A DNA stretch of 64,000 nt from RYN-230 sp963793825 (GCA_963793825.1 CAWCBE010000012.1:248001-312000); one strand, 5' to 3'. Shown: positions 8,089 to 18,210, numbered from the stretch's first letter. Notes: generated by a model from the sequence alone, not told the origin. Numbers and translations: made by a program.

Positions 8089-9853
8089 GTGCCTGGCGAC
8101 GAGCTGGCGATGCACACAACGGCGGGGATTGCGGAACCACAGCCCGGCAACGGCCTGCCACCCGGCAGTGCTGGCCGGCTGCCGGGGCGGCCGTTGGCCG
8201 GCCTGGTACCCCCATCCGCCGGCCGCTGGCTGGCTTTCTTCGGTGCGGCGCTGACCCTGCTGCTCGTCCGCTTCCTGGTGCCCACCCCGGTCGGCCAGGC
8301 CGACAACCGGGACGGCCCGCGGCTGATGTGCGGGCTCGGCATGGAGCCGGTGACCGGCCACCATCCGCGGTTCTTCCGGTTCGCCTACTTCGAGTACCGG
8401 CTGTCGCCGGCGTGCGGCGCGCACCATCCCTACCCTTCCTCAGCGCTGCTGCCGCTGGAGGTCGGCCGGCTCCTGACACCACTGTTCGGCCTGCCCGGCA
8501 ACCTGAACCTGATCGCCGTCGGGGTGCTGTACTGCGTGCTGGCCGCGATCGCGATCGCCAGCCTGGCGGCCGGCCTGCGGATCAGGTGGTGGGCCCAGCT
8601 GCTGGTGGCCGCGGCGTGCTGGCTCGCCATCGCGGACTCAGCCTTCTTCGACGTCTTCGGCGGCCCTTTCAGCGAGCCCGCCGCCCTGGTCGGCCTGATG
8701 CTCGTCGCCGCCGGGGTGCTCTACCTGGGGCGGGACTGGCGCGCCACGGTGTCCGGGCTGGCGCTGGCCGGGACCGGGGGCTTCCTGGCCATCCTGTCCA
8801 AGGAGCAGTACCTGGTGCTGGCCGCGCCGGTCTGCCTCACCCTGGCGCTGGCTACCGCGAGCCGCGGGCCCTGGCGGGGGCTGCAGCGGTTCCGCGGCCG
8901 GCAGGCCGCGGCCGGGCTGCTGGTCGCCGCGGCCCTGGCCGTGCTGGCCGCCGGGTACTGGACCTGGGACTACACCAGTTCCTACGGCCAGCGGCTGCAC
9001 CATATCCAGGCCGTGGACATGATCTTCACGGACATCGTGACGAACCAGTCGTCCGCGCCTGCCCAGCTCCGCGCGCTCGGGCTGCCGGCCAGCTGGGCCA
9101 CGTACGCCGGCGATTACTACTGGGACACCAGGTCGGTACGGTTCAGCCCGCTGTACACCCGGTACGAAGGCAAGCTGACCGACGGGAACATCGCGCACTA
9201 CCTGCTGAGCCACCCCGGCACGGCGGTCAGCGTGGGCCAGCAGGCGGCCGAGTTCGCGCAGCAGTTCCGGATCACCACGCTCGGCGACTACCCGGTGTCG
9301 GCCGGGCATCCCAAGGGTGCCTACGAATCCCGGATGGCGGTGCTCACCTGGCTGGCCCGGCGGCTGCCGCCGACGGCTCGGCTTGTGGCTGTACCTGCCG
9401 CTGTGGATCGTCATGACGGCCCTCGCGGCCCTCGGCCTGACCGTGGGGCGGCCCAGGCCCTGGCACCGGGACGCCGCGGCCCTGGTGCTCTGCATGACCG
9501 GCTGCGCCGTGGTGGCCTTCGTGCCGCCGGCTTACTTCGCGGGCATCTCCACCACCCGGCACATGGTGGGGATGAACCTGTCCACCGTGCTTGCCTTGAT
9601 CGTGAGCGTCCCGCTGGCCGTCTCCCTGCTCCAGCAGGCGGTGTCCCGGCGCCGCCGGCGGCCGGCGGCCGCGGCGCCGGTGGCCGGGGCGCCAGCAGCC
9701 GGTCAGCCCCGGCCCCCTGCGCTGGCAAACGCCCGCCGGGCGCTGACACCCAGCCGCTGCGACGCTGACACCCCACCGCTCGAGCTGACACCCGCCTGCT
9801 GGACGCTGACACCCCACGCGCTCGACGCTGATACCGCGCCTGCTGGACGCTGA
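8089..9853 (+). pseudogene. Large polytopic membrane protein, one frameshift
   Basis: An integral membrane protein of about 588 residues if one indel is corrected. Hydrophobic helices run from about residue 45 (WLAFFGAALTLLLVRFLVP) to the C-terminus, with a long extracytoplasmic loop holding DNRDGPRL early on and SYGQRLHHIQ later. The layout recalls GT-C type glycosyltransferases or related envelope proteins, but I see no diagnostic motif, so function stays unknown. The frame changes near 9378: upstream reads TWLARRLPPTARL, downstream LWLYLPLWIVMTALAALGL. The last 40 or so residues come from a degenerate repeat and may not be native. GTG 8089 and ATG 8110 are both possible starts. Confidence 0.6.
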
Positions 9854-9856
9854 CAC
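9744..9856 (+). repeat. Degenerate GACGCTGACACCC repeats
   Basis: Several imperfect copies of a GACGCTGACACCC-like unit, about 20-30 bp apart, overlap the 3' end of the membrane protein gene. No array-like regular spacing. Confidence 0.6.
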
Positions 9857-10117
9857 CCGCCTCCCGCGCGTGCCCCGGTGGCTCAACGTGCCTGACTGCC
9901 TCACTCCTGCAGTGCGGTGTGTAGCAAACTCACGTTCAGGAGCCGGGCCGGGACGGCGGCATGGTCTCTGGGGTTGGCGTGGCTGAGGAGACGGAAGTTG
10001 CGCCGGCGGGGCCCGCGTACCGCCCGGCGCGGGTGGCGGTTCCGCGTGCCTCCACGGCGTGAGTACGCCGCCGCGCCGCGTGGCCAGGTACTGGGAATCC
10101 GTGGCAAGCTCGGGAGT

Positions 10118-10642
10118 ATGAGGCAATCGCAGGAAGACGCGGCCTGTGAGGTCGCGCACGGCCACGGCGCGGGGCCGGCTGCTGACCGGACGCTGATCGC
10201 TGCGTTCGTCTCCCCGGTGGCCGAGTACCTGATGCGCTACGCCAGCGACGCCGGGTTCCGGGTGGTACTGGTCGAGCCGGACATGGCGCGGGCCGGCGCC
10301 AAGTGGGTCAGGGGCTATCCGGTGACCGGCGAGATCGGGGACCAGCTGGATGAGACCGCCGACGTGGTGGTGACCGACCATCACCGGCCCGAGCTGGGCG
10401 TCATGCTCCGGGACGCGCTGGACAGCAAGGCCCGATGGGTGGGCATCATGGGCAATCCGCGCCATCCGGCCCCGCACATCCCCGCGCTGCGGGGACTCGG
10501 CGTGGCTGAGGCCGACATCGCCCGGGTGCACCGGCCGATCGGGCTGAACATCGGCTCCCGCACTCCCCCGGAGATCGCCATCGCCACCCTGGCCGGGCTG
10601 ATCGCCGACCGGAACGGCCGCCCGGGCGGGTTCGAGTTCTGA
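10118..10642 (+). CDS. XdhC-type Rossmann-domain protein
   Basis: A 174-residue protein matching the C-terminal Rossmann domain of XdhC/CoxF proteins, which help insert sulfurated molybdenum cofactor into xanthine- or CO-dehydrogenase-type enzymes. Visible: TLIAAFVSPVAEYLMRYASD, ADVVVTDHH, GIMGNPRH (the WVGIMG region) and GLNIGSRTPPEIAIATLAG, the C-terminal hallmark. The N-terminal XdhC_CoxI part of longer homologues is absent, so it is a short-form protein. No molybdo-hydroxylase genes are nearby. The exact start is uncertain; ATG 10118 follows GGGAG very closely. Confidence 0.75.
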   Translation: MRQSQEDAACEVAHGHGAGPAADRTLIAAFVSPVAEYLMRYASDAGFRVVLVEPDMARAGAKWVRGYPVTGEIGDQLDETADVVVTDHHRPELGVMLRDALDSKARWVGIMGNPRHPAPHIPALRGLGVAEADIARVHRPIGLNIGSRTPPEIAIATLAGLIADRNGRPGGFEF

Positions 10643-10672
10643 GCGCCTGCCTGGTCCCGGGCGCTGGCCGCG

Positions 10673-10822
10673 ATCAAGGCCGGGACGGCAGCCAGCGCCG
10701 CGGCGCCAGCCGCGGACTGGGACTGGGACCGGGCCCGGACGCGAACTGTGATCGGGACCGGGAGGGGGACCTGGACAGTGACCGGGGACCGGGACCGGGA
10801 CGGACCGGGACGGGGACCGGTC
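10673..10822. repeat. GGGACC-rich low-complexity tract
   Basis: A purine-skewed stretch built from degenerate GGGACC/GGGACG hexamers separates the XdhC-like gene from the permease remnant. No coding frame is supported. Confidence 0.7.
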
Positions 10823-11154
10823 TAGCCTTTCAGCGCGCCGGACACCAGGCCGCGGACGTAGAACCGCTGCAGGACGACGTACACGAGGATGCACGGGATC
10901 ATCGCGATCACCGCGCCCGCCAGCAGCAGGCCGTAGTTGACCGAGCCATAGGTGCCGGTCTCCACGTTGCTCAGCGCGACCGGCAGGGTGAACAGGCTGT
11001 CGTTGGTCAGGAAGCTGAGCGCGCCGAGGAACTCGGTCCAGGAGAACAGGAACGCGAACAGCGCCGTGGTGGCGATGCCCGGCATGACCAGCGGCCGGTA
11101 CACCGAGACCAGGGTGCGCAGCACCGGCGTGACAGGCAGCGCCGGGCGGAAGCC
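10822..11154 (-). pseudogene. MalG-type sugar ABC permease, C-terminal remnant
   Basis: About 105 residues remain of a protein normally about 280 long. The fragment starts just after the EAA loop (RTLVSVYRPLVMPGIATTAL) and continues with FAFLFSWTEFLGALSFLTND and the last helix, ending FYVRGLVSGALKG, all typical of MalG-type permeases. Nothing upstream on this strand supplies the N-terminal helices. It probably belonged to a sugar importer linked to the arabinose locus downstream. Confidence 0.75.
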
Positions 11155-11330
11155 CAGGGCCGGGGCGGAAGCCCAGGGCCGGCCGGAGGTGAGGCATGAG
11201 CGCCCGGCTAACCGGGCATACCACCAGTCACGGGCCGATTAAGTAGATGAATCTGTCGTCATGCCGGCCGGGCTCGGTGCCCGTTTCCGTTATGCCGCGA
11301 GCACGGGGAGCCGGCCAGGGTCCCGCATCG

Positions 11331-11344
11331 TGTTAACGATAACA
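11331..11344. promoter_or_regulatory. LacI-family operator upstream of the arabinose regulator
   Basis: TGTTAACGATAACA has TGTTA and TAACA as exact inverted arms around a 4-bp centre, the form bound by AraR/LacI-type regulators. It lies 136 bp before the regulator's ATG in an otherwise gene-free stretch (11155-11479), between it and the leftward permease remnant, so it may control both directions. Confidence 0.65.
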
Positions 11345-11479
11345 ATCCTGGCCGCCCCGGACCGAGGAATAGGTATCTGCCTCTAAATTGGGTGCACCAC
11401 GTGCGGATTCGGGCGCGAGCCCGGGCCGCCTGGACGCGGCCGCCAGCAGCGGTCTTGTGGGGGACAGGAGGGAAGCAGG

Positions 11480-12498
11480 ATGCCTCTTGCCGAGCGCGGC
11501 CGGAACCGGCCACCGGTGATGACCGACGTGGCGCAACTGGCCGGAGTTTCCACCAGACCGTTTCCCGCGTGCTCAACGACCACCCGAACGTGCGGCCGCA
11601 GACCCGGGAACTCGTCCTGGCGGCGATCACCGAACTCGGCTACCGGCCCAATGCCGCCGCCCGGACCCTGGTGACCCGGCGGACCCACACGCTCGGGGTG
11701 ATCAGCTTCGACACGACGCTCTACGGGCCCGCTTCGATGCTGTACGGGATCGAGCGCGCCGCACGGGACAACTACTTCGTCGCGATCGCCAGCGTGCCCA
11801 CCCTGGACCGGCGCTCGGTGCTCGAGGCGGTGGACCGGTTCGCCGGGCAGGGCGTGGAAGGCATCATCGTGATCACTCCGGTGGAGGCGGCGGTGGACGC
11901 CCTGCGGCACTGCCCGGACGACATCCCGCTGGTCGCGATGGGCTGCCGGACCGAGCCACCGGTGCGCTCGGTCGCCGTGGACAACGCCGAGGGCGCCGCC
12001 CTGGCCACCCGGTACCTGCTGGATCTGGGCCACCGGACGGTGCACCACCTGTGCCGGGCCGGCCTCCTGGCTGGACGCGGAGGCCCGGGTGGACGGCTGG
12101 CGCGAGGCGCTGCGGGACGCCGGGGCCCCGGAACCGGAGGCGCTCGCCGGGGACTGGTCGGCCGCCAGCGGGTATGAACTCGGCCAGCGGCTGGCCCGCG
12201 ATGAGAGCGTGACCGCCGTGCTGTGCGCGAACGATCCGATGGCCCTGGGCCTGCTGCGGGCCCGTCCGAGCACGGCGGCCGGTGCCGGAGGACGTCAGCG
12301 TGATCGGATTCGACGACGTGCCCGAGGCGGCCTACTTCCCACCCCCGCTGACCACGATGCGGCAGGATTTCGGCGAACTCGGCCGGCGGGCGCTCGATAC
12401 GCTGGTCGGCCTCATCTACGGCCGGGACGACGCGGCGAGGCCGACCCGGTGCCCCGCACCTGGTCGTCCGGTCGAGCACCGCCGCACCGGGGGGCTGA
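11480..12498 (+). pseudogene. LacI-family regulator of the arabinose locus, several frameshifts
   Basis: A DNA-binding repressor of about 340 residues. The HTH reads VMTDVAQLAGVS, then after a lost C (TTTCCC now TTTCC near 11550) QTVSRVLNDHPNVRP, followed by LGYRPNAAARTLVTRRT and a periplasmic-binding-like sensor domain (HTLGVISFD, VAVDNAEGA, WLDAEARVDGWREAL, AVLCANDPMALGL, VSVIGFDDVPEA). At least five further single-base shifts are needed near 12050, 12265, 12285, 12440 and 12455. It precedes araBDA, so it is likely the arabinose (AraR-like) repressor that binds the operator at 11331. Confidence 0.8.
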
Positions 12499-12557
12499 CA
12501 CCCGGGGGCAGGAAGCCAGCACCGGGCAGGCGCCGGCCAAGGCAGAACAGGACAACG

Positions 12558-14275
12558 ATGACTGTGAGCGCTCACCGTACCGGGGACCAGCCCGGGAACA
12601 CCGGCGACCGGTACGTGCTGGGGGTCGACTTCGGCACGCTGTCCGGCCGGGCGCTGGTGGTCCGGGTCAGCGACGGCGCGGAGCTCGGCACCGCCGTTCA
12701 CGAGTACTCCCACGGCGTGATGGACGAGACGCTGCCCGCGACCGGCGAGCCGCTGCCCCCGGACTGGGCGCTGCAGGACCCGCAGGACTACCGCGACGTG
12801 CTGCGCCAGGCCGTGCCGCAGGCGGTCCGGGCGGCCGGCATCGACCCGGCCGAGGTGATCGGCATCGGCACCGACTTCACCGCCTGCACGGTGCTGCCGG
12901 TGCTGGCCGACGGGACCCCGCTGTGCCAGCTGCCCGGCCTGGACGGCCGGCCGCACGCCTACGCCAAGCTGTGGAAGCATCACGCCGCCCAGCCCCAGGC
13001 GGACCGGATCAACGCGCTGGCCCACGAGCGCGGCGAGCCCTGGATCGCCCGCTACGGCGGCAAGATCTCCTCCGAGTGGCAGTTCGCCAAGGCGCTGCAG
13101 CTGCTGGAGGAGGACCCGGAGCTCTACGGCCGGGCGGACCGCTGGATCGAGGCCGCCGACTGGATCATCTGGCAGCTGTGCGGCGCCGAGACCCGCAACG
13201 CCTGCACCGCCGGGTACAAGGGCATCTACCAGGACGGCCGCTACCCGTCCGTGACTTCCTGGCCGCGCTGCAACCCGCGGTTCGCGGGCTTCGCCGCGGA
13301 CAAGCTGGCCCACGAGGTCGTCCGCGCTCGGCGACCGGGCCGGCTCGCTGACCGCGCAGGCGGCCGCTGGACCGGGCTGCCCGAGGGCATCGCGGTCGCG
13401 GTCGGCAACGTGGACGCGCACGTCACCCCGCCCGCCGCCAACGCCATCGAGCCCGGCCAGATGGTGGCCATCATGGGCACCTCGACCTGCCACGTGATGA
13501 ACGCGACCAGCTGGCCGAGGTACCCGGCATGTGCGGCGTCGTCGACGGCGGCATCGTCGCCGGGGAGTGGGGCTACGAGGCCGGGCAGAGCGGCGTCGGC
13601 GACATCTTCGCCTGGTTCGTCGACCACGGCGTGCCCGCCGCCTACGCCGCCAAGGCGGACCGGCGGGCATCTCCCTGTTCGACCTGCTGTCCGCGGAGCG
13701 CGGCCGCGCAGCCCGCCGGTGCCCACGGCCTGATCGCCCTGGACTGGCTGAGCGGCAACCGCTGGGTCCTGGTGGACCACCACCTGTCCGGGGCGATCGT
13801 CGGACTGACCCTGGCGACCCGGCCGCCGGACATCTACCGGGCGCTGGTGGAGGCGACCGCGTTCGGCACCCGGGTCATCATCGACACGTTCGCCGCCGCC
13901 GGCGTGCCGGTCACCGAGCTGGTGATCGCCGGCGGCCTGCTCAAGGACCGGTTCGTCATGCAGGTCTACGCCGACGTGCTGCGCCGGCCGATCAGCCTGA
14001 TCGCCTCCGAGCAGGGCCCGGCGCTGGGCTCGGCCATCCACGCCGCCGTCGCCGCGGGCGCCTACACCGACGTCCCCGCGGCCGCGGCGGGCATGGGCGG
14101 CAAGCGCGACGCGGCCTACGCCCCGACCCGGCCAGCGCGGACGTCTACGACGACCTGTACGCGGAGTACCTGCGGCTGCACGACTACTTCGGCCGCGGCG
14201 GCCAACGAGGTCATGCACCGGCTCCGCGCCATCCGGGACCGCAGCCTCGCCCGCCAGGAGGACAGCCGCCGATGA
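12558..14275 (+). pseudogene. araB: L-ribulokinase, several frameshifts
   Basis: Phosphorylates L-ribulose to L-ribulose 5-phosphate in arabinose catabolism. The FGGY-kinase N-domain starts YVLGVDFGTLSGRALVVR; GIGTDFTACTVLPV and LWKHHAAQPQADRIN are hallmarks of ribulokinase within the family. The C-domain has AVAVGNVDAHVTPPAANAIE, MVAIMGTSTCHVMN, GLWGYEAGQS-like EWGYEAGQSGVGDIF and VIAGGLLKDRFVMQVYADVL. Frame changes are needed near 13250, 13330, 13520 and 13660; at the first a C is missing from CCC. The stop overlaps araD's ATG. Length after correction is about 570 residues, normal for AraB. Confidence 0.85.
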
Positions 14276-14942
14276 GCACCGACCACGCGATCAGCGCGGC
14301 GAAACGCCGCCCGTGAGGAGGTCGCCCGGCTGCACGCCGAGCTGGTGCGACGGCCTGGTCGCCTGGACCTCCGGGAACATCTCCGCCCGGGTGCCCGGCG
14401 CCGACCTGATGGTGATCAAGCCGAGCGGCGATCGCCTACGCCGACCTGACCCCGGGGTCGATGGTGTTCTGCGACCTGGACGGCCGCGGTCGAGGGCGAG
14501 CTCAGCCCGTCCAGCGACACCGCCACCCACGCCTACGTCTACCGGCACATGCCGGACGTCGGCGGCGTGGTGCACACGCACTCGGCGTACGCCACGGCCT
14601 GGGCCGCGCGGGGCGAGCCGATCCCGTGCGTGCTCACCGCGATGGCCGACGAGTTCGGCGGCGAGATCCCGGTCGGGCCGTTCGCGCTGATCGGCAGCGA
14701 CGAGATCGGCCGCGGCATCGTGCGCACGCTCACCGGGCACCGGTCGCCCGCGGTGCTGATGCGCAGCCACGGCGTGTTCACCATCGGCGCCACCGCCCGG
14801 ACGCGGTCAAGGCCGCGGTCATGTGCGAGGACGTGGCCCGGACCGTGCACCTGGCCCGGCAGCTCGGTGCGCCGCGCCGCTGGCGCCGGACGAGGTCGAC
14901 GCACTGCACCGGCGCTACAAAGAACAGTACGGCCAGCGCTGA
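14272..14942 (+). pseudogene. araD: L-ribulose-5-phosphate 4-epimerase, frameshifted
   Basis: A class II aldolase-fold enzyme that would convert L-ribulose 5-phosphate to D-xylulose 5-phosphate. Parts in three frames read LVAWTSGNISARVPGADLMV, MVFCDLDG, then HAYVYRHMPDVGGVVHTHSA with the metal-binding HTH, TAMADEFGGEIPVGPF and VLMRSHGVFTIG with the third histidine. Frameshifts lie near 14300, 14430, 14490, 14800 and 14880. The xylulose 5-phosphate it makes is the substrate of the phosphoketolases encoded at 38.7 and 46.5 kb. Confidence 0.85.
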
Positions 14943-14993
14943 CCAGCGCTGGCGCGGGCAGTCCCACCGGGCGGATCCGTTAAGAAGGTGGCC

Positions 14994-16387
14994 ATGACCG
15001 CTCGCAAGCCCCGCATCGGGATACTGGGCATCATGCAGGACCTGTACGACGACATGATCCCAGGCATCGCCCAGCGCCAGGCAGGCTATGCCGCGGAGCT
15101 CGCCGCGCAGCTGGCCGACGTGGGCGAGTTCGTCCCGAGCAAGCCGATCAAGCACCGCGAGGACGCCGAGCGCGAGATGCGCGAGTTCGAGAACGCCGGC
15201 CTGGACGGGGTCATGGTCGTGATGCTCACCTACGGGCCGGCGATGCGGGTCGCCCGGCTGCTCGCGAGTCCCGGCTGCCGATCTGCTGGCCAACATCCAG
15301 CCCGAGCCGAACGTCACCCCGGCGTGGGACATGGCCGACATGACCTACAACCAGGGCGTGCACGGGGCGCAGGACACCGCGAACGCGATGGTCCGGGCGG
15401 GCGGCGGTTCGAGGTGCTGACCGACGACTGGCGCAGCGAGCAGTTCCGCGCGGACGTCGGCCGGTGCGCGCGGGCCGCGGCGGCGATCACCGGTGGAAGT
15501 CGCTGAAGGTGGCGATCTTCGGCTACGCGATGAACGACATGGGCGACATCCGGGTCGACGAGAGCGCGCTGATCCGCTCGCTCGGCCCGGAGATCCTCGC
15601 GGTCGCGCCCGGCGACATGTACCGCGGCATGCAGGCGGTCACCGACGGCCAGGTCGCCGACGTGATCGCGTTCGAGGACGAGCGGTTCGAGATCGACCCG
15701 CGGCTGTCGGCGGCGGAGCGCGAGGACCACGCCCGGATGCAGGTCGCGATCGAGCAGATCCTGGTCAGCGCGGGTTCGGCGCCTACACCGCGCACTTCGA
15801 CGCGATCGGCGAGGACGGCCGGTTCAGCCGGCTGCCGCTGGCCGCGGCCTCCACCCTGATGGCCAAGGGCTACGGGTACGGCGCCGAGGGCGACGTGCTC
15901 ACCGCCTGCCTGGTCTCGGCCGGGCACACGCTGATCGGCGACGCGCACTTCACCGAGATGTACGCGATGGACTTCCCGTCCGACTCGATCCTGATGAGCC
16001 ACATGGGCGAGGGCAACTGGAAGGTCGCCCGCACCGACCGGCCGGTCAAGCTGATCAAGCGGCCGCTCGGCATCGGCCGGCTGGAGGACCCGCCCACGTT
16101 CCTGTTCCAGTACCAGCCCGGCCCGGCCACCCTGGCCACCCTGGTCTCGCTCGAGGGCGAGCGGTTCCGGCTGGTCGTCGCCGAGGGCGAGAACCTGGAC
16201 AGCCAGGAACTGCCGGCCCTGGAGATGCCCTACGGCCAGTTCCGCCCGGAGTCCGGGCGTGCGTACCTGCCTGAACGGCTGGCTGGCCGCGGGCGGCCCG
16301 CATCACGAGGTGATGAACCTGGGCCATCACGCCGCCGACTGGAAGGTGTTCTGCCAGCTATCCGGCATCGAGTTCGTCCAGGTCTGA
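14994..16387 (+). pseudogene. araA: L-arabinose isomerase, frameshifted
   Basis: Interconverts L-arabinose and L-ribulose. ATG at 14994 follows AAGAAGG. The corrected protein is about 460-465 residues: RIGILGIMQDLYDDMIPGIA at the N-terminus, DGVMVVMLTYGPAMR, KVAIFGYAMNDMGDIRVDES, a central DVIAFEDERFEID, then CLVSAGHTLIGDAHFTEMY with DFPSDSILMSHMGEGNWKVA and the C-terminal NLGHHAADWKVFCQLSGIE-like end. Frameshifts near 15275, 15405, 15495, 15775 and 16270. Together with araB and araD this completes the bacterial L-arabinose route. Confidence 0.85.
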
Positions 16388-16389
16388 CC

Positions 16390-16471
16390 CCAGCCCTCCC
16401 CGCCCTGCTGGCGGCCTGCGGCAGCAGCGGTAGCTCGGCCGCCCCGGCCGGATCCTCGAGTGCCAGCCTGA
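16390..16471 (+). pseudogene. Sugar-binding lipoprotein, signal-peptide scrap
   Basis: Reads LPALLAACGSSGSSAAPAGS, a lipobox (LLAAC) plus Ser/Gly linker, as at the start of a sugar-binding lipoprotein. It has no start codon in frame and passes within a few bases into permease sequence, so nearly the whole binding-protein gene is missing. Confidence 0.5.
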
Positions 16472-16663
16472 GAGAACCGGCTGTACCCGCTCACCGTCGG
16501 CCTGGGCCTGTGGTCGCAGCGCGCCCAGAACAGCGGCAACGCGGAACTGTTCCCGCTGGTGGTGATCGGCGGCCTGGTGGCCATCATCCCGCTCATCGTC
16601 GTCTTCCTGGTGCTGCAGCGGCACTGGCGCAGCGGCCTGCTGCTCGGCAGCATCGCGAACTGA
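16472..16663 (+). pseudogene. MalG-type sugar permease, last 63 residues
   Basis: ENRLYPLTVGLGLWSQRAQN, then LFPLVVIGGLVAIIPLIVVF and LQRHWRSGLLLGSIAN, the C-terminus of a MalG-type permease. It abuts a lipoprotein scrap directly, so the ATG-proximal permease, the second permease and most of the binding protein are deleted, as if an arabinose importer operon had collapsed. Confidence 0.7.
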
Positions 16664-16714
16664 AGCCGGCGAAGGCGTCGCGATCCAGCGGAAGCGCAGG
16701 CTAGCCTGCGGGCG

Positions 16715-17131
16715 GTGAGGACCTCCAGCGGGTACTCCGGGACCCCGCTCCCGGCCAAGCTCGGCATCCGGCCCGGGCACGCGGTCGCCGTGCTCGGCGC
16801 CCCGCCCGGCTTTCACCGGTTGCTCGGCGACCTTCCCGGCACTGAGCTTTCCGACGGGCTGCCCTCGGCCGGCCCGCTGGACGTGATCGTCTTCTTCACG
16901 GCCTGGCAGGCCGAGCTCGACGATCAGCTCGGCGGCCTGCGCGCTCGCCTGGCCCCGGCCGGCGGCTTGTGGATCGCCTGGCCCAAGCGGGCGGCTAAGG
17001 TGCCCACCGACATGAGCGACCACGCCGTGCGCGAGATCGCGCTGCCCGCCGGCCTGGTGGACAACAAGGTGTGCGCGATCGATCAGGTGTGGACCGCGCT
17101 CAGGCTGGTCATCCGGCGCGAGCTCCGGTAA
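16715..17131 (+). CDS. DUF3052 family protein
   Basis: A 138-residue soluble protein typical of actinobacterial DUF3052: GTPLPAKLGIRPGHAVAVLG, APPGFHRLLGDLP, LDVIVFFTAW, GGLWIAWPKRAAKVPTDM and a C-terminal KVCAIDQVWTALRLVIRREL. The family's biochemical role is unknown. GTG 16715 gives the usual short N-terminus. It converges with the VOC-family gene 21 bp downstream. Confidence 0.85.
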   Translation: MRTSSGYSGTPLPAKLGIRPGHAVAVLGAPPGFHRLLGDLPGTELSDGLPSAGPLDVIVFFTAWQAELDDQLGGLRARLAPAGGLWIAWPKRAAKVPTDMSDHAVREIALPAGLVDNKVCAIDQVWTALRLVIRRELR

Positions 17132-17152
17132 CGCGGGCCGGCCTGGCGGGGC

Positions 17153-17671
17153 TCAGCCGAGCAGGTGGCGGCCGGCGAAGACGCCGAGATCCTCCCGGTA
17201 CAGCTCCAGCCCGACGCCGTTCGGGTCGCGGAAGTACATGCTCTCCTCCACGCCGCGGTCCGGGCCAAGGTACTCGGTCCCGGCCTCATCGAACTTCTTC
17301 TTCGCCGCGTCGTACTGCTCCTGCGAGATGGAGATGGCGAGGTGCTGCACGCCGCCAATGGTCTCCTGCCACGGCGGATGCTCGTGTCCGGGGAAATCGA
17401 AGAAACCAAGCAGGTTGCCGTTCCCGATGTCGAAGAAGAAATGGCTGGAGCCCGCGTAGTCACGGTTCTCCACCAGCTCGACTAGCGGGAACCCGAGGAA
17501 CTCCTGGTAGAACTGGATCGTTTCCTCCACGTCGCGGCAGATGAGGGCGAGGTGGTGGACGCCCGCGACCGTGGTCGGGGGACGCTCGCCAGGCGGCCGC
17601 AGATAGCGCTGGCGCAGTTCCTCCCGGCGCGCGCGGACCTTCTCCAGCTCGGCTCCCGTGGGCTGTGGCAT
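17153..17671 (-). CDS. VOC-family (glyoxalase/dioxygenase fold) protein
   Basis: A 172-residue protein: a 30-residue basic/acidic helical N-terminus, then a VOC module with VAGVHHLALICRDVEETIQF at the start and paired beta-alpha-beta units. Candidate metal ligands are His in VHHLAL, His in VQHLAISI and Glu in VGLELYRED. The fold covers lyases, dioxygenases and antibiotic-binding proteins; substrate unknown. GGGAGG stands 6 nt before the ATG. A half-site GGGACTTTCCA lies about 40 bp upstream. Confidence 0.8.
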   Translation of the reverse strand: MPQPTGAELEKVRARREELRQRYLRPPGERPPTTVAGVHHLALICRDVEETIQFYQEFLGFPLVELVENRDYAGSSHFFFDIGNGNLLGFFDFPGHEHPPWQETIGGVQHLAISISQEQYDAAKKKFDEAGTEYLGPDRGVEESMYFRDPNGVGLELYREDLGVFAGRHLLG

Positions 17672-17710
17672 GACCGGCCTCCCTGCTGCTCGCCCCCGCC
17701 GGGATCTGCG

Positions 17711-17721
17711 TGGAAAGTCCC
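17711..17721 (-). promoter_or_regulatory. Possible DevR half-box upstream of the VOC gene
   Basis: On the minus strand GGGACTTTCCA matches the GGGACTT half of a DosR/DevR box but not the second half. It is 40 bp before the VOC start. Weak alone; noted because it recurs in this region. Confidence 0.3.
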
Positions 17722-17730
17722 GGCCCAGCC

Positions 17731-18000
17731 TCAGGCTAACCCAGGGAGGCCGTCCCGCTCAGCCCCGCCCGCCCGGCCGGGCACCACGGCCACCGGACCC
17801 TTGGCATGGTGGGTGACCTGGGTGCTGACCGGCCCTATGACCAGCCGGGCGAAGCCACCGGCCCCCCGTGCGCCGATGATCAGGAGGTCGGCGCCGTCCT
17901 GATCAGGAGGTCGGCCGCGGCGCTGGATGGCCTCGCCGACGAGTTGCTCGGCGGCCTTTTTCCGCCTGCAGGCGGCTTTCCTCCTCGGCGGGGAAGAAAT
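17731..18000 (-). pseudogene. Universal stress protein remnant
   Basis: The 3' part reads ADLLIIGARGAGGFARLVIG, PVSTQVTHHAKGPVAVVPG, the ATP-binding G2xG9xG(S/T) end of a universal stress protein. Upstream, AEQLVGEAIQR is a helix normally some 40 residues earlier, and it runs straight into the C-terminal part. A run of five A near 17960 also shifts frame. Two copies of GATCAGGAGGTCGGC about 23 bp apart mark the deletion point. The N-terminal half is absent. Confidence 0.65.
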
Positions 18001-18071
18001 CGGCAGGAGCGATGCCTGGACCGAAGAGGCGCCCGGCGCCCGGATGGCAGGGCCGCTTATCCCGCATCCTG

Positions 18072-18085
18072 GGGACTTTCGCCGG
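18072..18085 (+). promoter_or_regulatory. Candidate DevR box upstream of devR
   Basis: GGGACTTTCGCCGG closely follows the GGGACTTTnGnCCC pattern of DosR/DevR boxes. It lies between the USP remnant (leftward) and the DevR-like regulator (139 bp downstream), where autoregulation would be expected. Confidence 0.5.
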
Positions 18086-18210
18086 AGTGTCCGGCCAGCG
18101 GCCGCTGCCCAGCGGGGCACTTCGCCGTTAGGCTGGGCATACACCCGGCGGGCAGGGCCAGCCCGCCGGGCAAAGCAGCCGGATGGTGCAGCCGAGGAGC
18201 AGAGCAGCGG

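Noticed and set aside
9901..10107. 68-codon minus-strand frame MPRIPSTWPRG...
   Set aside because: Arg/Pro-rich, no RBS, no recognisable fold; likely chance.
10673..10822. DevR-box cluster in the GGGACC tract
   Set aside because: The hexamers are part of a low-complexity repeat with no paired half-sites at fixed spacing.
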